A DNA stretch of 12,426 bases from Burkholderiales bacterium (lineage in GTDB: Bacteria; Pseudomonadota; Gammaproteobacteria; Burkholderiales; Casimicrobiaceae): contig JANXNO010000643.1 of assembly GCA_025354075.1 (NCBI GenBank), positions 1 through 12,426 of the forward strand. Direction: 5' to 3'. Of the stretch, positions 1 to 7,168 are shown piece by piece. Both the position numbers and the translations under genes were made by a program. Under the pieces are notes generated by a model, which worked only from the letters and a program-made list of their open reading frames with translations, ran no database searches and was not told the DNA's origin. The number at the start of each line of letters is the position of its first letter. The stretch's first letter is position 1.

Positions 1-689
1 ATCAACGCCAACAGATTCGCGGCGGACGATTTCACGCGGCCCAAATCGCTCGTGGTTAAAAACGATTGCTTCTTTTCATCCAGATCGGCTTGTTCCACCA
101 CCGCAAGACCCAACTCGCGCGCCCTGACAGGCGTCATGCCCGCGCTCAACGCGCGAAAGTGCGGCTCAAACACCTCGCTAAAGCTATACACCCGACGGTC
201 ACTGCGCTTCTCGACGCGAAAGGTCTGGATCGTCGCCACCACCACAATCGCCACGCGACCAAAATCCTGCGGCGCAACCGTCGCCAAATCGCTAATCTCG
301 ATCACCCGATACGCATTGCCATATGCCTCTCGCAACGCCGCCGCGTACGGGTGATGCGCGGACTGCAACGCGCCCACCGTCTGCGTGCGAATCATGTCGC
401 TTGGCGTCAACCACAGCGCCACTGGAAACGGCGTATTCGTCCACGCACTCGCGATACGCGGTATCGCATGCGCCGCCATCAACGTCTTGCCGCCACCGGT
501 CGGAATGCGCAAGCACACGCAAGGCACCGCACCCAGCTCATCGGTGCGATACGGCACGCCCGTCACCTGCTGCCGCCCCATCGAATGCGCCCACGCTGCC
601 TCCAGCCCCATCGAACTCGCTTGACGCAGAAACAGCGTCAGCGCGTCAAGCGCTTGAGATTGGTAGGTTTTTAGGGTGAATTGGGGCAT
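1..689 (-). CDS. res: Type III restriction subunit / DEAD-type helicase, N-terminal part (cut by window edge)
   Basis: This is the first 229 codons of a superfamily 2 helicase/translocase like the Res subunit of type III restriction systems, which hydrolyses ATP and cleaves DNA together with Mod. The frame opens with MPQFTLKTYQSQALDAL, a Q-motif-like start. It has a Walker A motif PTGGGKT at residues 63-69 followed by ALWLTPSDMIRTQT (motif Ia region). The DEAD/DEAH box and nuclease domain would lie beyond the window. The start is the only ATG after the in-frame stop at 744-746, and no GTG or TTG occurs in between. No clear Shine-Dalgarno precedes it. It lies downstream of the mod and AlbA_2/ATPase genes, separated from them by a terminator-like hairpin. 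Helicase family membership is secure. Assignment as Res of a type III system rests on the mod neighbour and cannot be confirmed without the C-terminus. Confidence 0.88.
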   Translation of the reverse strand, partial: MPQFTLKTYQSQALDALTLFLRQASSMGLEAAWAHSMGRQQVTGVPYRTDELGAVPCVCLRIPTGGGKTLMAAHAIPRIASAWTNTPFPVALWLTPSDMIRTQTVGALQSAHHPYAAALREAYGNAYRVIEISDLATVAPQDFGRVAIVVVATIQTFRVEKRSDRRVYSFSEVFEPHFRALSAGMTPVRARELGLAVVEQADLDEKKQSFLTTSDLGRVKSSAANLLAL

Positions 690-801
690 CGGGTGCCAAT
701 AGAGTTGTTTAAGTTGTTTAGTTTTACAAGTGGTGCAAGCGCGCTAACCATCTGATTTATATGACTAATATCTAATAGATCTAGCAAATTCTCGTAAAAA
801 G
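690..801 (-). promoter_or_regulatory. AT-rich leader and possible promoter upstream of res
   Basis: This AT-rich intergenic stretch precedes the helicase start. On the minus strand a TTGCTA (782-787) lies 18 bp from a CATATA (758-763), a weak sigma70-like pair that would give a leader of roughly 60 nt. An 11-bp palindrome, ATCTA-A-TAGAT, sits between them at 770-780. Two GTTGTTTA octamers lie just upstream of the ATG. The promoter call is a guess from spacing and composition. It is supported mainly by the terminator-like hairpin before it, which would otherwise leave res without transcription. Confidence 0.3.
704..720. repeat. Tandem GTTGTTTA octamers upstream of res
   Basis: GTTGTTTA occurs at 704-711 and 713-720, spaced 9 bp apart. 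It occurs again at 802-809 and as its reverse complement at 823-830, where the two form the stem of the hairpin after the AlbA_2/ATPase gene. Four copies of one 8-mer within 127 bp of non-coding DNA is more than chance would predict, even in AT-rich sequence. They could be binding sites for a regulator or remnants of duplication of the hairpin arm. Function is unknown. Confidence 0.5.
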
Positions 802-830
802 GTTGTTTAGCAATTCGCCCGCTAAACAAC
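796..830 (-). terminator. Intrinsic terminator-like hairpin after the AlbA_2/ATPase gene
   Basis: On the minus strand a perfect 10-bp stem (GTTGTTTAGC / GCTAAACAAC, 802-811 with 821-830) with a 9-nt loop is followed by C and then five T residues (800-796). It begins 4 nt after the TGA of the AlbA_2/ATPase gene at 835. The stem is only 40% GC, so termination may be partial. The position suggests that mod plus AlbA_2/ATPase form one transcript and res another. Confidence 0.6.
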
Positions 831-834
831 TAAT

Positions 835-2517
835 TCAGCTCCGAATACGCCAGATCGCACCGGGTCCGCGTAGCGGGCCAGCAGGGTCAACCTCAATATA
901 GGTGCCGTTGTGACCGCGAAGTCGCAGCGCAGTCCGAAGGTTCTTTATTTTCGTTTCCTTTGCAACAGCATTTAAAACACCGGGCAATTTTTCGAAAAGC
1001 AATTCGCGCAACTGTGCTCCGGACGCGGGACCCAGCATGAGTCTCTTAATGAGCAATGCCTTGTAGTGCTCATCATCAAAAGCGGAATTCAAAACATACG
1101 CATTTTCTGTTCTGGTCACCTGCGCCACGCGCGCCGAGACGGTCCAATTTGGCTTGCGCCCCTCAATCAAACCGTGTGATCGCAGCGCTGCAACGTACGT
1201 ATCATCAACCCGCAATTTTTTCTGAATGCGGTCAAGCCAAACGACCTGCTCAATCGGCAAATCCGTCTCCTCCATCAGCAGTCGTGAATAGTTCTCATCG
1301 ATACTTTGGCCGTACACATTAAGCACCGTCTTGTTCAGCGTCGAGCCTTCATAATCGGGCAATGGCAGATAGCGTTTACGTTGCGTACTCACCATGTCGG
1401 CAATGCCGAAACCACCCTTATCAATCATTCCAATTTCATTCATAGCCGCTGCAAGCCACGGGTTGCGGTAGACGCTTGGCGTGCGCGACCCATCGAAATA
1501 GTCCTCGGGCGCACCATCCACAAACCCGCCCATATTGGTCATTTTCAACCGACCGACTATCTCTTCAACGACCACACGTGCGTTCTGCCCATAGTCCTGA
1601 TGCGCCAGACAGTTATGCAAGCTCTCCAGAACGAGCTGGTTGTCATACCGTGGCATTTCTGTGGCAATCAACTGCGTGGCCGGAAAAAGCTTGATGTTCG
1701 GATTCCGGATGCGTTTGCTGACGTCAGTCGTGGTGAGCAAGAACGGTGGCGAAAAATGTTCAATCACGCGCTCGTCGGGTAATTTCCAGCTAATTTCCGC
1801 TGGATTGGGCGACAGCAGCGCCGCACTCTCAGGGCGACCGAGCAGCAGCAACGCCGCACGCGTCACGCCGCCGCCACGGGTAATCTTTGCCTTGTCTAGA
1901 AAAGACGCATCAGTCCAACCCGCGACGTCGCCCGCCCAGCGCTCGTTACGATGTCTATCCGTGAATTTTCTGCGCGCCAGCGCAACCGCATTCGGGTCAA
2001 GATCATCTAGCGTCGCGTTTGGCACTACGACTGCGCTCCAATCCTCGCCCGCCAACGGCTCCGCGAGAATTGCATCGTGCCGATCTTTGCGCAATTCGAC
2101 GAGACTATCGCCGTCGCGCTGCCATGCCTTTTTGTGCGCGACCACCGGTTTGCGCGGTGCATGTCTGGGCACATGTACCACCCACACCGTAGCGCTCGTG
2201 TCTGACGCTACAAACGGCTCAATATGCAAGCCCAGCGACGGCAAGTTGACAAGATTGCCCATCAACCGATGCGGCAAATTCTCCAGCGTGTAGTCCTCGA
2301 AGTGTTGAATGCCCTTGATCGCTAACGTCTTGTCTTCAACGCCCAACACCACGCAACCGCCGTCCATGTTGGCAAACGCCGAAATGTACGAAATCAAATC
2401 TTCGCCCACTCGGCCCGATACGAACGATTTCAAACTACTCGCCGCTTTCCACTCAACGGCCTCGTTCTCTTTGCCATAGCGTTCGCGGAGCAACGCCTGT
2501 AATTCGCTTGCCGTCAT
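835..2517 (-). CDS. AlbA_2 (Schlafen-type) domain protein with HATPase_c_4-like ATP-binding domain
   Basis: This is a 560-residue protein of the COG2865-like group (often labelled RecG-like or ATP-binding protein). Residues about 15-145 resemble the AlbA_2/Schlafen fold: E19-x-x-E22-W-K, then ISAFANMDGGCVVLGVEDK at 45-63. Residues about 285-405 resemble a GHKL ATPase: N-box ESLHNCLAHQDYG at 298-310 and a glycine-rich DKGGFGIADM at 366-375. The C-terminal 150 residues look like helical or winged-helix DNA-binding modules. I chose ATG 2517 over the in-frame ATG at 2565 because GAGGG lies 7 nt upstream of 2517; the earlier start would overlap mod by 44 bases. It starts 4 nt after the mod stop, so it is probably translationally coupled. 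Family members are associated with regulation or with nucleic-acid binding or cleavage. Its role between mod and res is not established. Confidence 0.85.
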   Translation of the reverse strand: MTASELQALLRERYGKENEAVEWKAASSLKSFVSGRVGEDLISYISAFANMDGGCVVLGVEDKTLAIKGIQHFEDYTLENLPHRLMGNLVNLPSLGLHIEPFVASDTSATVWVVHVPRHAPRKPVVAHKKAWQRDGDSLVELRKDRHDAILAEPLAGEDWSAVVVPNATLDDLDPNAVALARRKFTDRHRNERWAGDVAGWTDASFLDKAKITRGGGVTRAALLLLGRPESAALLSPNPAEISWKLPDERVIEHFSPPFLLTTTDVSKRIRNPNIKLFPATQLIATEMPRYDNQLVLESLHNCLAHQDYGQNARVVVEEIVGRLKMTNMGGFVDGAPEDYFDGSRTPSVYRNPWLAAAMNEIGMIDKGGFGIADMVSTQRKRYLPLPDYEGSTLNKTVLNVYGQSIDENYSRLLMEETDLPIEQVVWLDRIQKKLRVDDTYVAALRSHGLIEGRKPNWTVSARVAQVTRTENAYVLNSAFDDEHYKALLIKRLMLGPASGAQLRELLFEKLPGVLNAVAKETKIKNLRTALRLRGHNGTYIEVDPAGPLRGPGAIWRIRS

Positions 2518-2521
2518 CAGA

Positions 2522-4282
2522 TCACCCTCGCGCCACGTCGTACGGAATTTGTTTGAAGGCGACATTTTCTGCGGCCAGCCGCGCGGGGCCGAGGCGGACA
2601 GATTCGCCGTAGATCACGCGGGGTCCGCCCACGTTCGGGTGCGGATGCTCTGCGTTCAGGAAGGCAAGAATCGCGGAGGTGAGCACATTGCCGCCTTGGG
2701 GTCGGCGGTCGCCGAGGATGCCGTTGAAGAGCAGGTAATAAGCGACGCCGTTGTGGGTGCCGAGGTAGGGGCTCGATCCCAAAGCGGTATCACTCCTTCG
2801 CGCCACTGGCTTGGCCCCCTCTCCCCTCGCGGGAGAGGGTTGGGGTGAGGGGGCAGCGGTTACGCGCCACGGCGTGCGTGTCTCCTGCATCCACACAAAC
2901 GCGGCCAGCGTGTTGAAGCGCACGTCGGGGTGGATCGCGCCGGTTTCATCGAATACGGGCGCGCCGAGCTGCATGAAGCGGAAGCTGCCGCCGCCTTGCC
3001 AGTTCACGGCACGGCTGATGCCGCCCTGTTCGCCGTTTAGCACTTTTTGCAGGCGCGGCAGGCAATGCGTTTTGGCATGCTCGCCCATCTCGATGCCGAT
3101 CCAGCGGCGACCCATTTTTTGCGCGACCGCCGCGGTGGTGCCGGAGCCGAGGAAGCTGTCGAGGATGAGGTCGTCGGGGTTGGTGGCGATGTGGAGGATG
3201 CGTTGAAGGAGACGTTCTGGCTTCGGTGTGCCGAATACATCCATTTCGAAGAGTGCGACAGCCTCTTTTTTTGCCTCTTGAGTGTGTCCCACTTGATCGT
3301 AAGGCCAGAGCGTGCGCGGAACGATTCCTTGTTGTACTTCGTGCAAAAAGCGCTTCAGACGAGGAACGCCATTTCCGTCTTTCCCCCACCAAATTCGATT
3401 GTCTGCGTCCAATTCTTCAAGTTTGGCTTTTGAAACTCGCCAAAACGTTCCAGGGGGCGGCCCAGCGATAACTCGACCCGCAGGATTGGTCACCGGATAT
3501 ATACCGAGACTGTATGAGTTGCGGGCAGTCAAATTATGAGAGGTCCAAACCCCGCGAGAATCGTGGTCAGGATTCTTATAGATCGAGTCCTGCTTTGCTG
3601 TGCGCGGCATCAAGTTTGGAACCCAAGCCTCCGAGCGTTTCCCGTAAACAAATATGTGGTCGTGATCTACGGACAAGTATTGGGACGAGTTCTTGGTCGC
3701 GAATACTTTCTCCCAAACCACATTCGCCACAAAATTCCCCCGCCCAAACACCTCATCCATCATCACTTTGAGGTAGTGCCCTTCGTTGTCGTCGATGGTG
3801 ACCCAGATGCTGCCGTCCTCGCGCAGCAGTTCACGCAACAGTTGCAGGCGCGGCAGCATCATGGACAGCCACTGCGCGTGCTCGAGGTTGTCGTCGTAGT
3901 GCTCGAACGCGCTTTTGGTGTTGTACGGCGGGTCGATGAAGATGCATTTGACCTGCCCGCGATAGAACGGCAGCAGGGCTTTCAGCGCTTCGAGGTTGTC
4001 GCCTTGAATGAGCAAATTGTCCTCGGTCGCGGGCGCGGTTGCAGGTTCCGTAGAAGACAATGGCTTTTCGCTGTCAGCCTTATTTAACGTGGGCTCAAGC
4101 GCTGAAAATAGGTCTTGTCGACTTTCAGCGTTTTCAGCATCCTTCCCCATGTCCAATAGGGCTTTGACGTCTGATGTTGTTATGTTCGCCCGATGCTCAG
4201 ACACCGCTTCCAGCAGTCGATACGGGACGTTTTTGGCGATATCGAAAGCGGCGGCTCGGTTGAGCCAGTCTAGGGTGGGCAT
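2522..4282 (-). CDS. mod: Type III-like site-specific DNA methyltransferase (adenine-N6 type), Mod subunit
   Basis: This 586-residue SAM-dependent methyltransferase of the beta class has the catalytic motif DPPY at 117-120, ahead of the SAM-binding motif FLGSGTT at 377-383. GDNLEALKALLPFYRGQV (94-111) precedes DPPY, and VTIDDNEGHYLKVMMDEVFG (161-180) follows it, as in type III Mod proteins. The variable region between the motifs (about 190-360) should hold the target recognition domain. DPPY implies N6-adenine methylation. The ATG is immediately preceded in frame by TAA, so no longer start exists. Only a weak SD is visible. Residues about 475-502, including APSPQPSPARGEG, look like an in-frame insertion derived from a REP-like palindrome just before a conserved-looking SPYLGTHNGVAYYLLFNG segment. 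It is first in the transcript with the AlbA_2/ATPase gene and divergent from fic. The recognition sequence cannot be read from the gene. Confidence 0.93.
   Translation of the reverse strand: MPTLDWLNRAAAFDIAKNVPYRLLEAVSEHRANITTSDVKALLDMGKDAENAESRQDLFSALEPTLNKADSEKPLSSTEPATAPATEDNLLIQGDNLEALKALLPFYRGQVKCIFIDPPYNTKSAFEHYDDNLEHAQWLSMMLPRLQLLRELLREDGSIWVTIDDNEGHYLKVMMDEVFGRGNFVANVVWEKVFATKNSSQYLSVDHDHIFVYGKRSEAWVPNLMPRTAKQDSIYKNPDHDSRGVWTSHNLTARNSYSLGIYPVTNPAGRVIAGPPPGTFWRVSKAKLEELDADNRIWWGKDGNGVPRLKRFLHEVQQGIVPRTLWPYDQVGHTQEAKKEAVALFEMDVFGTPKPERLLQRILHIATNPDDLILDSFLGSGTTAAVAQKMGRRWIGIEMGEHAKTHCLPRLQKVLNGEQGGISRAVNWQGGGSFRFMQLGAPVFDETGAIHPDVRFNTLAAFVWMQETRTPWRVTAAPSPQPSPARGEGAKPVARRSDTALGSSPYLGTHNGVAYYLLFNGILGDRRPQGGNVLTSAILAFLNAEHPHPNVGGPRVIYGESVRLGPARLAAENVAFKQIPYDVARG
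2525..2529 (-). promoter_or_regulatory. Ribosome binding site overlapping the end of mod
   Basis: GAGGG on the minus strand, 7 nt before the ATG at 2517, lies inside the last codons of mod, just before its TGA (2524-2522). It decides the start of the AlbA_2/ATPase gene and implies that its translation depends on ribosomes finishing mod. Confidence 0.6.
2815..2853. repeat. REP-like palindrome inserted in frame within mod
   Basis: CCCTCTCCC (2817-2825) pairs perfectly with GGGAGAGGG (2831-2839) around a 5-nt loop, followed by TTGGGGTGAGGG. This resembles a dispersed palindromic repeat of many proteobacterial genomes, usually intergenic but sometimes found inside genes. Here it is read on the minus strand as the proline- and glycine-rich segment APSPQPSPARGEG of Mod without breaking the frame. 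Confidence 0.8.
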
Positions 4283-4421
4283 TTAGCGATTCTGCCTGAT
4301 GCAGGAACGGTGAGTATTCAAAGTATTCGGCCTGAAACTTAAATTTCTGCGTGACAAGTAAAGCATTGCTTAATTATCATCGTGGCATTGCAATAAATTA
4401 CGCTTAAACTTTAATTTCTCT
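4283..4421. promoter_or_regulatory. Divergent promoter region between mod and fic
   Basis: This AT-rich 139-bp region separates the outward-facing mod (minus) and fic (plus) genes and must hold both promoters unless transcription enters from elsewhere. A GATAAT hexamer on the minus strand (4373-4378) is a -10 candidate for mod. On the plus strand, TTGCAA (4388-4393) and TTTAAT (4410-4415) are weak candidates for fic. Repeated elements are present: AAACTTAAATTTCT (4335-4348) recurs as AAACTTTAATTTCT (4406-4419, 13 of 14 matching), AGTATTC occurs twice (4313-4319, 4322-4328), and AAGCA-T-TGCTT is a palindrome (4361-4371). No Shine-Dalgarno precedes fic. Exact promoters are uncertain. Confidence 0.5.
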
Positions 4422-5624
4422 ATGCGCTTTGAAAGTTTTGTTGCATCCGCCGCTGGCGAACTGGTGCAGTCGCCGCAAGGCGCGTGGGCGTTTGTTCCCG
4501 CTCCGTTGCCTCCTGCCATCGAATACACGTCGCGGTTGGTGAAACGGCTGTCCGCTGCGGACGCGGCGTTGGGCGAGTTGTCCGGCTTGGGCCGAAAAAT
4601 GCTGAACCCACATCTGCTGATTGCGCCGTACCTGCGGCAGGAGGCGGTCCTTTCATCACGCATTGAGGGCACGCAGGCGAGTCTGTCTGATTTGTTTCAA
4701 GACGAGTTGCAGGATGCCCGCGAGAAGCCCGCTGGCAACGACGATTCCAATCCAGGCAACGACGCGCCCGAAGTGCGCAACTATGTCTCGGCGATGGAGC
4801 ACGGGCTGCGTCGGCTGTCGGCGTTGCCCGTGTCGTTGCGGTTGGTACGCGAGCTGCACGCACAGCTGATGACCGGTGTGCGCGGTGGCGACAAAACCCC
4901 CGGTGAATTTCGCCGACACCAAAACTATATTGGCGTGGCAGGCAGTCGCATCGATACGGCGTCATTCGTGCCGCCACCGCCCGACCGCATGCTGACTTGT
5001 CTTGATGCGTGGGAGCGCTATCTGCACGTTCGCGATGCACCGGACCTGATTGATTGCGCGCTGATGCATGCTCAGTTCGAGACGATTCATCCGTTTGCAG
5101 ATGGCAATGGCCGTGTGGGCCGCCTGCTGATTACGTTGTTGCTGGTGGAGCGCGAGCGTCTGTCGCAACCACTTTTGTATCTGTCGGCGTACATCGAAGC
5201 CAACAAGCAGGAATATTACGAACGCTTGCAGCGCACGCGGACACATGGCGACTGGGCGGGCTGGCTCGAATACTTTCTGCTCGGTGTGGAAATTACGGCG
5301 CGATTAGCTGCGCAGCAGGTGACGGCACTCAACGATTTGCGCGATGCGTGGCGTGAACGCTTTGTCGGGCAAGCCAGTGTGATCAAACTGGTAGAAGCGC
5401 TGTTTGTGAATCCACTCATGGATGCCAAACGCGCAGCCCTAGTAACCAGCCGATCAGACCCATCGGCGCGGCAAGCTATCGCAGCGCTTGAAGCGGCTGG
5501 AATTCTGCGCGAGATCACGGGGCGAAATTGGGGCAAGGTGTACTCGGCACATGAGGTGCTCACGCTGCTGCTCAAACCGGACCATAATTTGCGGCAGCCG
5601 TTAATGGCGAACGCATTCCAATAA
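4422..5624 (+). CDS. Fic-domain protein (probable AMP-transferase, N-terminally auto-inhibited)
   Basis: This 400-residue protein has the full Fic core motif HPFADGNGRVGR at 223-234. It includes the catalytic histidine H223 and the D/N/R residues that bind nucleotide phosphates, so it should be able to transfer a nucleotide (usually AMP) from NTP to a target hydroxyl. The N-terminal domain carries SSRIEGTQ at 78-85, matching the (S/T)xxxE(G/N) inhibitory motif, which places it in the class that silences itself through an N-terminal helix. GEFRRHQNYIG (161-171) is also typical. The C-terminal 80 or so residues look like a winged-helix domain. ATG 4422 is the only start after the in-frame stop at 4371. 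No SD is visible and the leader is AT-rich, so translation may be weak. It is the only confident plus-strand gene and is divergent from mod. The target is unknown. Confidence 0.93.
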   Translation: MRFESFVASAAGELVQSPQGAWAFVPAPLPPAIEYTSRLVKRLSAADAALGELSGLGRKMLNPHLLIAPYLRQEAVLSSRIEGTQASLSDLFQDELQDAREKPAGNDDSNPGNDAPEVRNYVSAMEHGLRRLSALPVSLRLVRELHAQLMTGVRGGDKTPGEFRRHQNYIGVAGSRIDTASFVPPPPDRMLTCLDAWERYLHVRDAPDLIDCALMHAQFETIHPFADGNGRVGRLLITLLLVERERLSQPLLYLSAYIEANKQEYYERLQRTRTHGDWAGWLEYFLLGVEITARLAAQQVTALNDLRDAWRERFVGQASVIKLVEALFVNPLMDAKRAALVTSRSDPSARQAIAALEAAGILREITGRNWGKVYSAHEVLTLLLKPDHNLRQPLMANAFQ

Positions 5625-5668
5625 GTTGCGGGGTGTCAGCCTGAGTAAGCGAAAGTGGAATGCAAAAC

Positions 5669-5734
5669 GTAGGAGCGGCTTGCCGCGACCCGGTGTAGCG
5701 AAAGCTGCGGTTGGTCGCGAAAAGCCGCTCCTAC
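5669..5734. repeat. REP doublet 1 (inverted pair) between fic and the deaminase gene
   Basis: A 22-bp arm at 5669-5690, starting GTAGGAGCGGCTTGCC, is matched by its inverted partner at 5713-5734, with two mismatches and a 22-nt spacer. The same arms recur at 10434-10495. It lies between the convergent ends of fic (stop 5624) and the amidohydrolase (stop 5746), the typical 3' location of REP/BIME elements. It may stabilise or end both transcripts. No RAYT-type transposase is in the window. The rest of 5625-5745 shows nothing else. Confidence 0.88.
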
Positions 5735-5745
5735 ACTGCCTGCGT

Positions 5746-7140
5746 CTAGTCGCCGTTCACCAATTGCAGCGCCATTCGATTGTGCCGCTCAATGTGCAGT
5801 TGCAATTCCAGCGTCGTGAGTTGCCCTTCACGCACCACCACACGCCCGTTGACGATGGTGTATTCGGCCTGCGGACTGGCGCAGAACATGAGCGCAGCGA
5901 TGGGATCATGCACCGCGCCGCCGGCCATCGCGAGCGTGTCGATGCGGAACAGCGCGAGATCGGCGGCCATACCTGGCGCGATGACGCCGATGTCGTCGCG
6001 ACCGAGCACGCTGGCACCGCCGCGTGTGGCGAGGCGCAGCGCGTCGCGGGCGGAGAGTTCGCGTCCACCGTCGTCGCAGCCGAACGGTCGCAGCGAGCGG
6101 CCGACTCTGGCGAGCAGCATGGCTTGCCGAGCTTCACTCAACATGTGCGAGCCGTCGTTGCTGGCGCTGCCGTCAACGCCGAGGCCAACGCGGACGCCGC
6201 TGTCAATTAGTTTTCGGATCGGTGCGATGCCGCTGGATAGACGCATGTTGCTGCACGGGCAATGCGCAACGCCGGTACCGGTGGCGGCGAACCTGGCGAT
6301 GCCGTGCACGTCGAGTTTGACGCAGTGTGCATGCCACACGTCCTCACCCAGCCAACCCAAATCTTCTGCGTATTCGGTCGGCGTTTTGTTGAACTTTTCG
6401 CGCGAATACGCGATATCGTGATCGTTCTCCGCGAGGTGCGTGTGCAGGCGCACGCCTTGGCCTTTGAACGAGCGGGCAAGTGTTGCGGACTGGCGCATCA
6501 AATCCTGACTTACAGAAAACGGCGAGCACGGTGCGAGGCCGACGCGGATCATCGCGTAGCGATTGGCATCGTGAAATTGCTCGACTACACGGTGCGAATC
6601 TTTGAGGATCGCGGACTCGTTTTCGACCACTGAATCCGGCGGCAATCCGCCCGCCGATTCGCCCACACTCATGCTGCCGCGCATAGCGTGAAAACGCATG
6701 CCCATTTGCTGCGCGGCGCTGATGGTGTCATCAAGCTTTGCGCCGTTCGGATACAGGTACAGATGGTCGCTCGACGTGGTGCAACCGGAGAGAAGCAATT
6801 CGGCCATCGCGGTGAGCGCGGAGGCGTGAATCATGTCCGGCGTCATGCGCGCCCAGATCGGGTACAGGCCCTTGAGCCAGGTGAACAACTCGGCGTCCTG
6901 CACCGCAGGAATCGCGCGAGTCAGCGTTTGGTACATGTGGTGATGCGTGTTCACCAAGCCGGGAATCACCACACACTTCGACGCGTCAATAATTTCGTCA
7001 GCGGTCAGCGGTGCATCAACCGATGGGCCGAGTGATTCGATGACGCCGTCGCGCGCGAACACGTATGCGTCGCGTAGTTCGCTCCCTTCATCGTTGAAGG
7101 TGGCGACGGCGTGAGCATTTTTTATGAGTAGTGTGGGCAT
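5746..7140 (-). CDS. 8-oxoguanine deaminase-like amidohydrolase
   Basis: This 464-residue metal-dependent hydrolase belongs to the amidohydrolase superfamily (TrzA/ATZ-like branch). Metal and catalytic residues are visible: NTHHHMYQ at 64-71 (ligands H66/H68), HTHLAE at 233-238 (H235 and catalytic E238), HAH at 270-272 and the GVDGSASND segment with D323. The NTHHHMYQTLTR...DAELFTWLKGLYPIWARMTP signature is typical of proteins annotated as 8-oxoguanine deaminase, which converts 8-oxoguanine to urate and ammonia. I chose ATG 7140. The frame can open at GTG 7167, but that codon abuts the terminator and adds nine residues not expected in the family. Only 28 nt separate the start from the terminator at 7169-7194. 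The neighbouring purine transporter and xdhC support a purine role. Guanine, isocytosine or s-triazine derivatives remain alternative substrates. Confidence 0.88.
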   Translation of the reverse strand: MPTLLIKNAHAVATFNDEGSELRDAYVFARDGVIESLGPSVDAPLTADEIIDASKCVVIPGLVNTHHHMYQTLTRAIPAVQDAELFTWLKGLYPIWARMTPDMIHASALTAMAELLLSGCTTSSDHLYLYPNGAKLDDTISAAQQMGMRFHAMRGSMSVGESAGGLPPDSVVENESAILKDSHRVVEQFHDANRYAMIRVGLAPCSPFSVSQDLMRQSATLARSFKGQGVRLHTHLAENDHDIAYSREKFNKTPTEYAEDLGWLGEDVWHAHCVKLDVHGIARFAATGTGVAHCPCSNMRLSSGIAPIRKLIDSGVRVGLGVDGSASNDGSHMLSEARQAMLLARVGRSLRPFGCDDGGRELSARDALRLATRGGASVLGRDDIGVIAPGMAADLALFRIDTLAMAGGAVHDPIAALMFCASPQAEYTIVNGRVVVREGQLTTLELQLHIERHNRMALQLVNGD

Positions 7141-7168
7141 GCCGTCTATCTTAAATATCTTGGACACA

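Noticed and set aside
646..657. Perfect 12-bp palindrome TCAAGCGCTTGA early in res
   Set aside because: It lies in coding sequence (residues about 11-15), has no partner sites, and is explained by codon use for SQALD.
66..674. Long plus-strand open frames over the left end
   Set aside because: They are antisense to the helicase frame, which has a clear Walker A motif; the plus-strand translations are Arg/His-rich and have no recognisable domain.
1640..2293. 217-codon plus-strand open frame over the AlbA_2/ATPase gene
   Set aside because: Low-complexity Ser/Arg-rich antisense frame with no motif; the opposite strand has two recognisable domains.
2522..4282. Phase-variable mod gene, as in many type III systems
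   Set aside because: I found no tandem tetra-, penta- or mononucleotide tract able to slip within or before mod; the only repeat is the REP-like palindrome.
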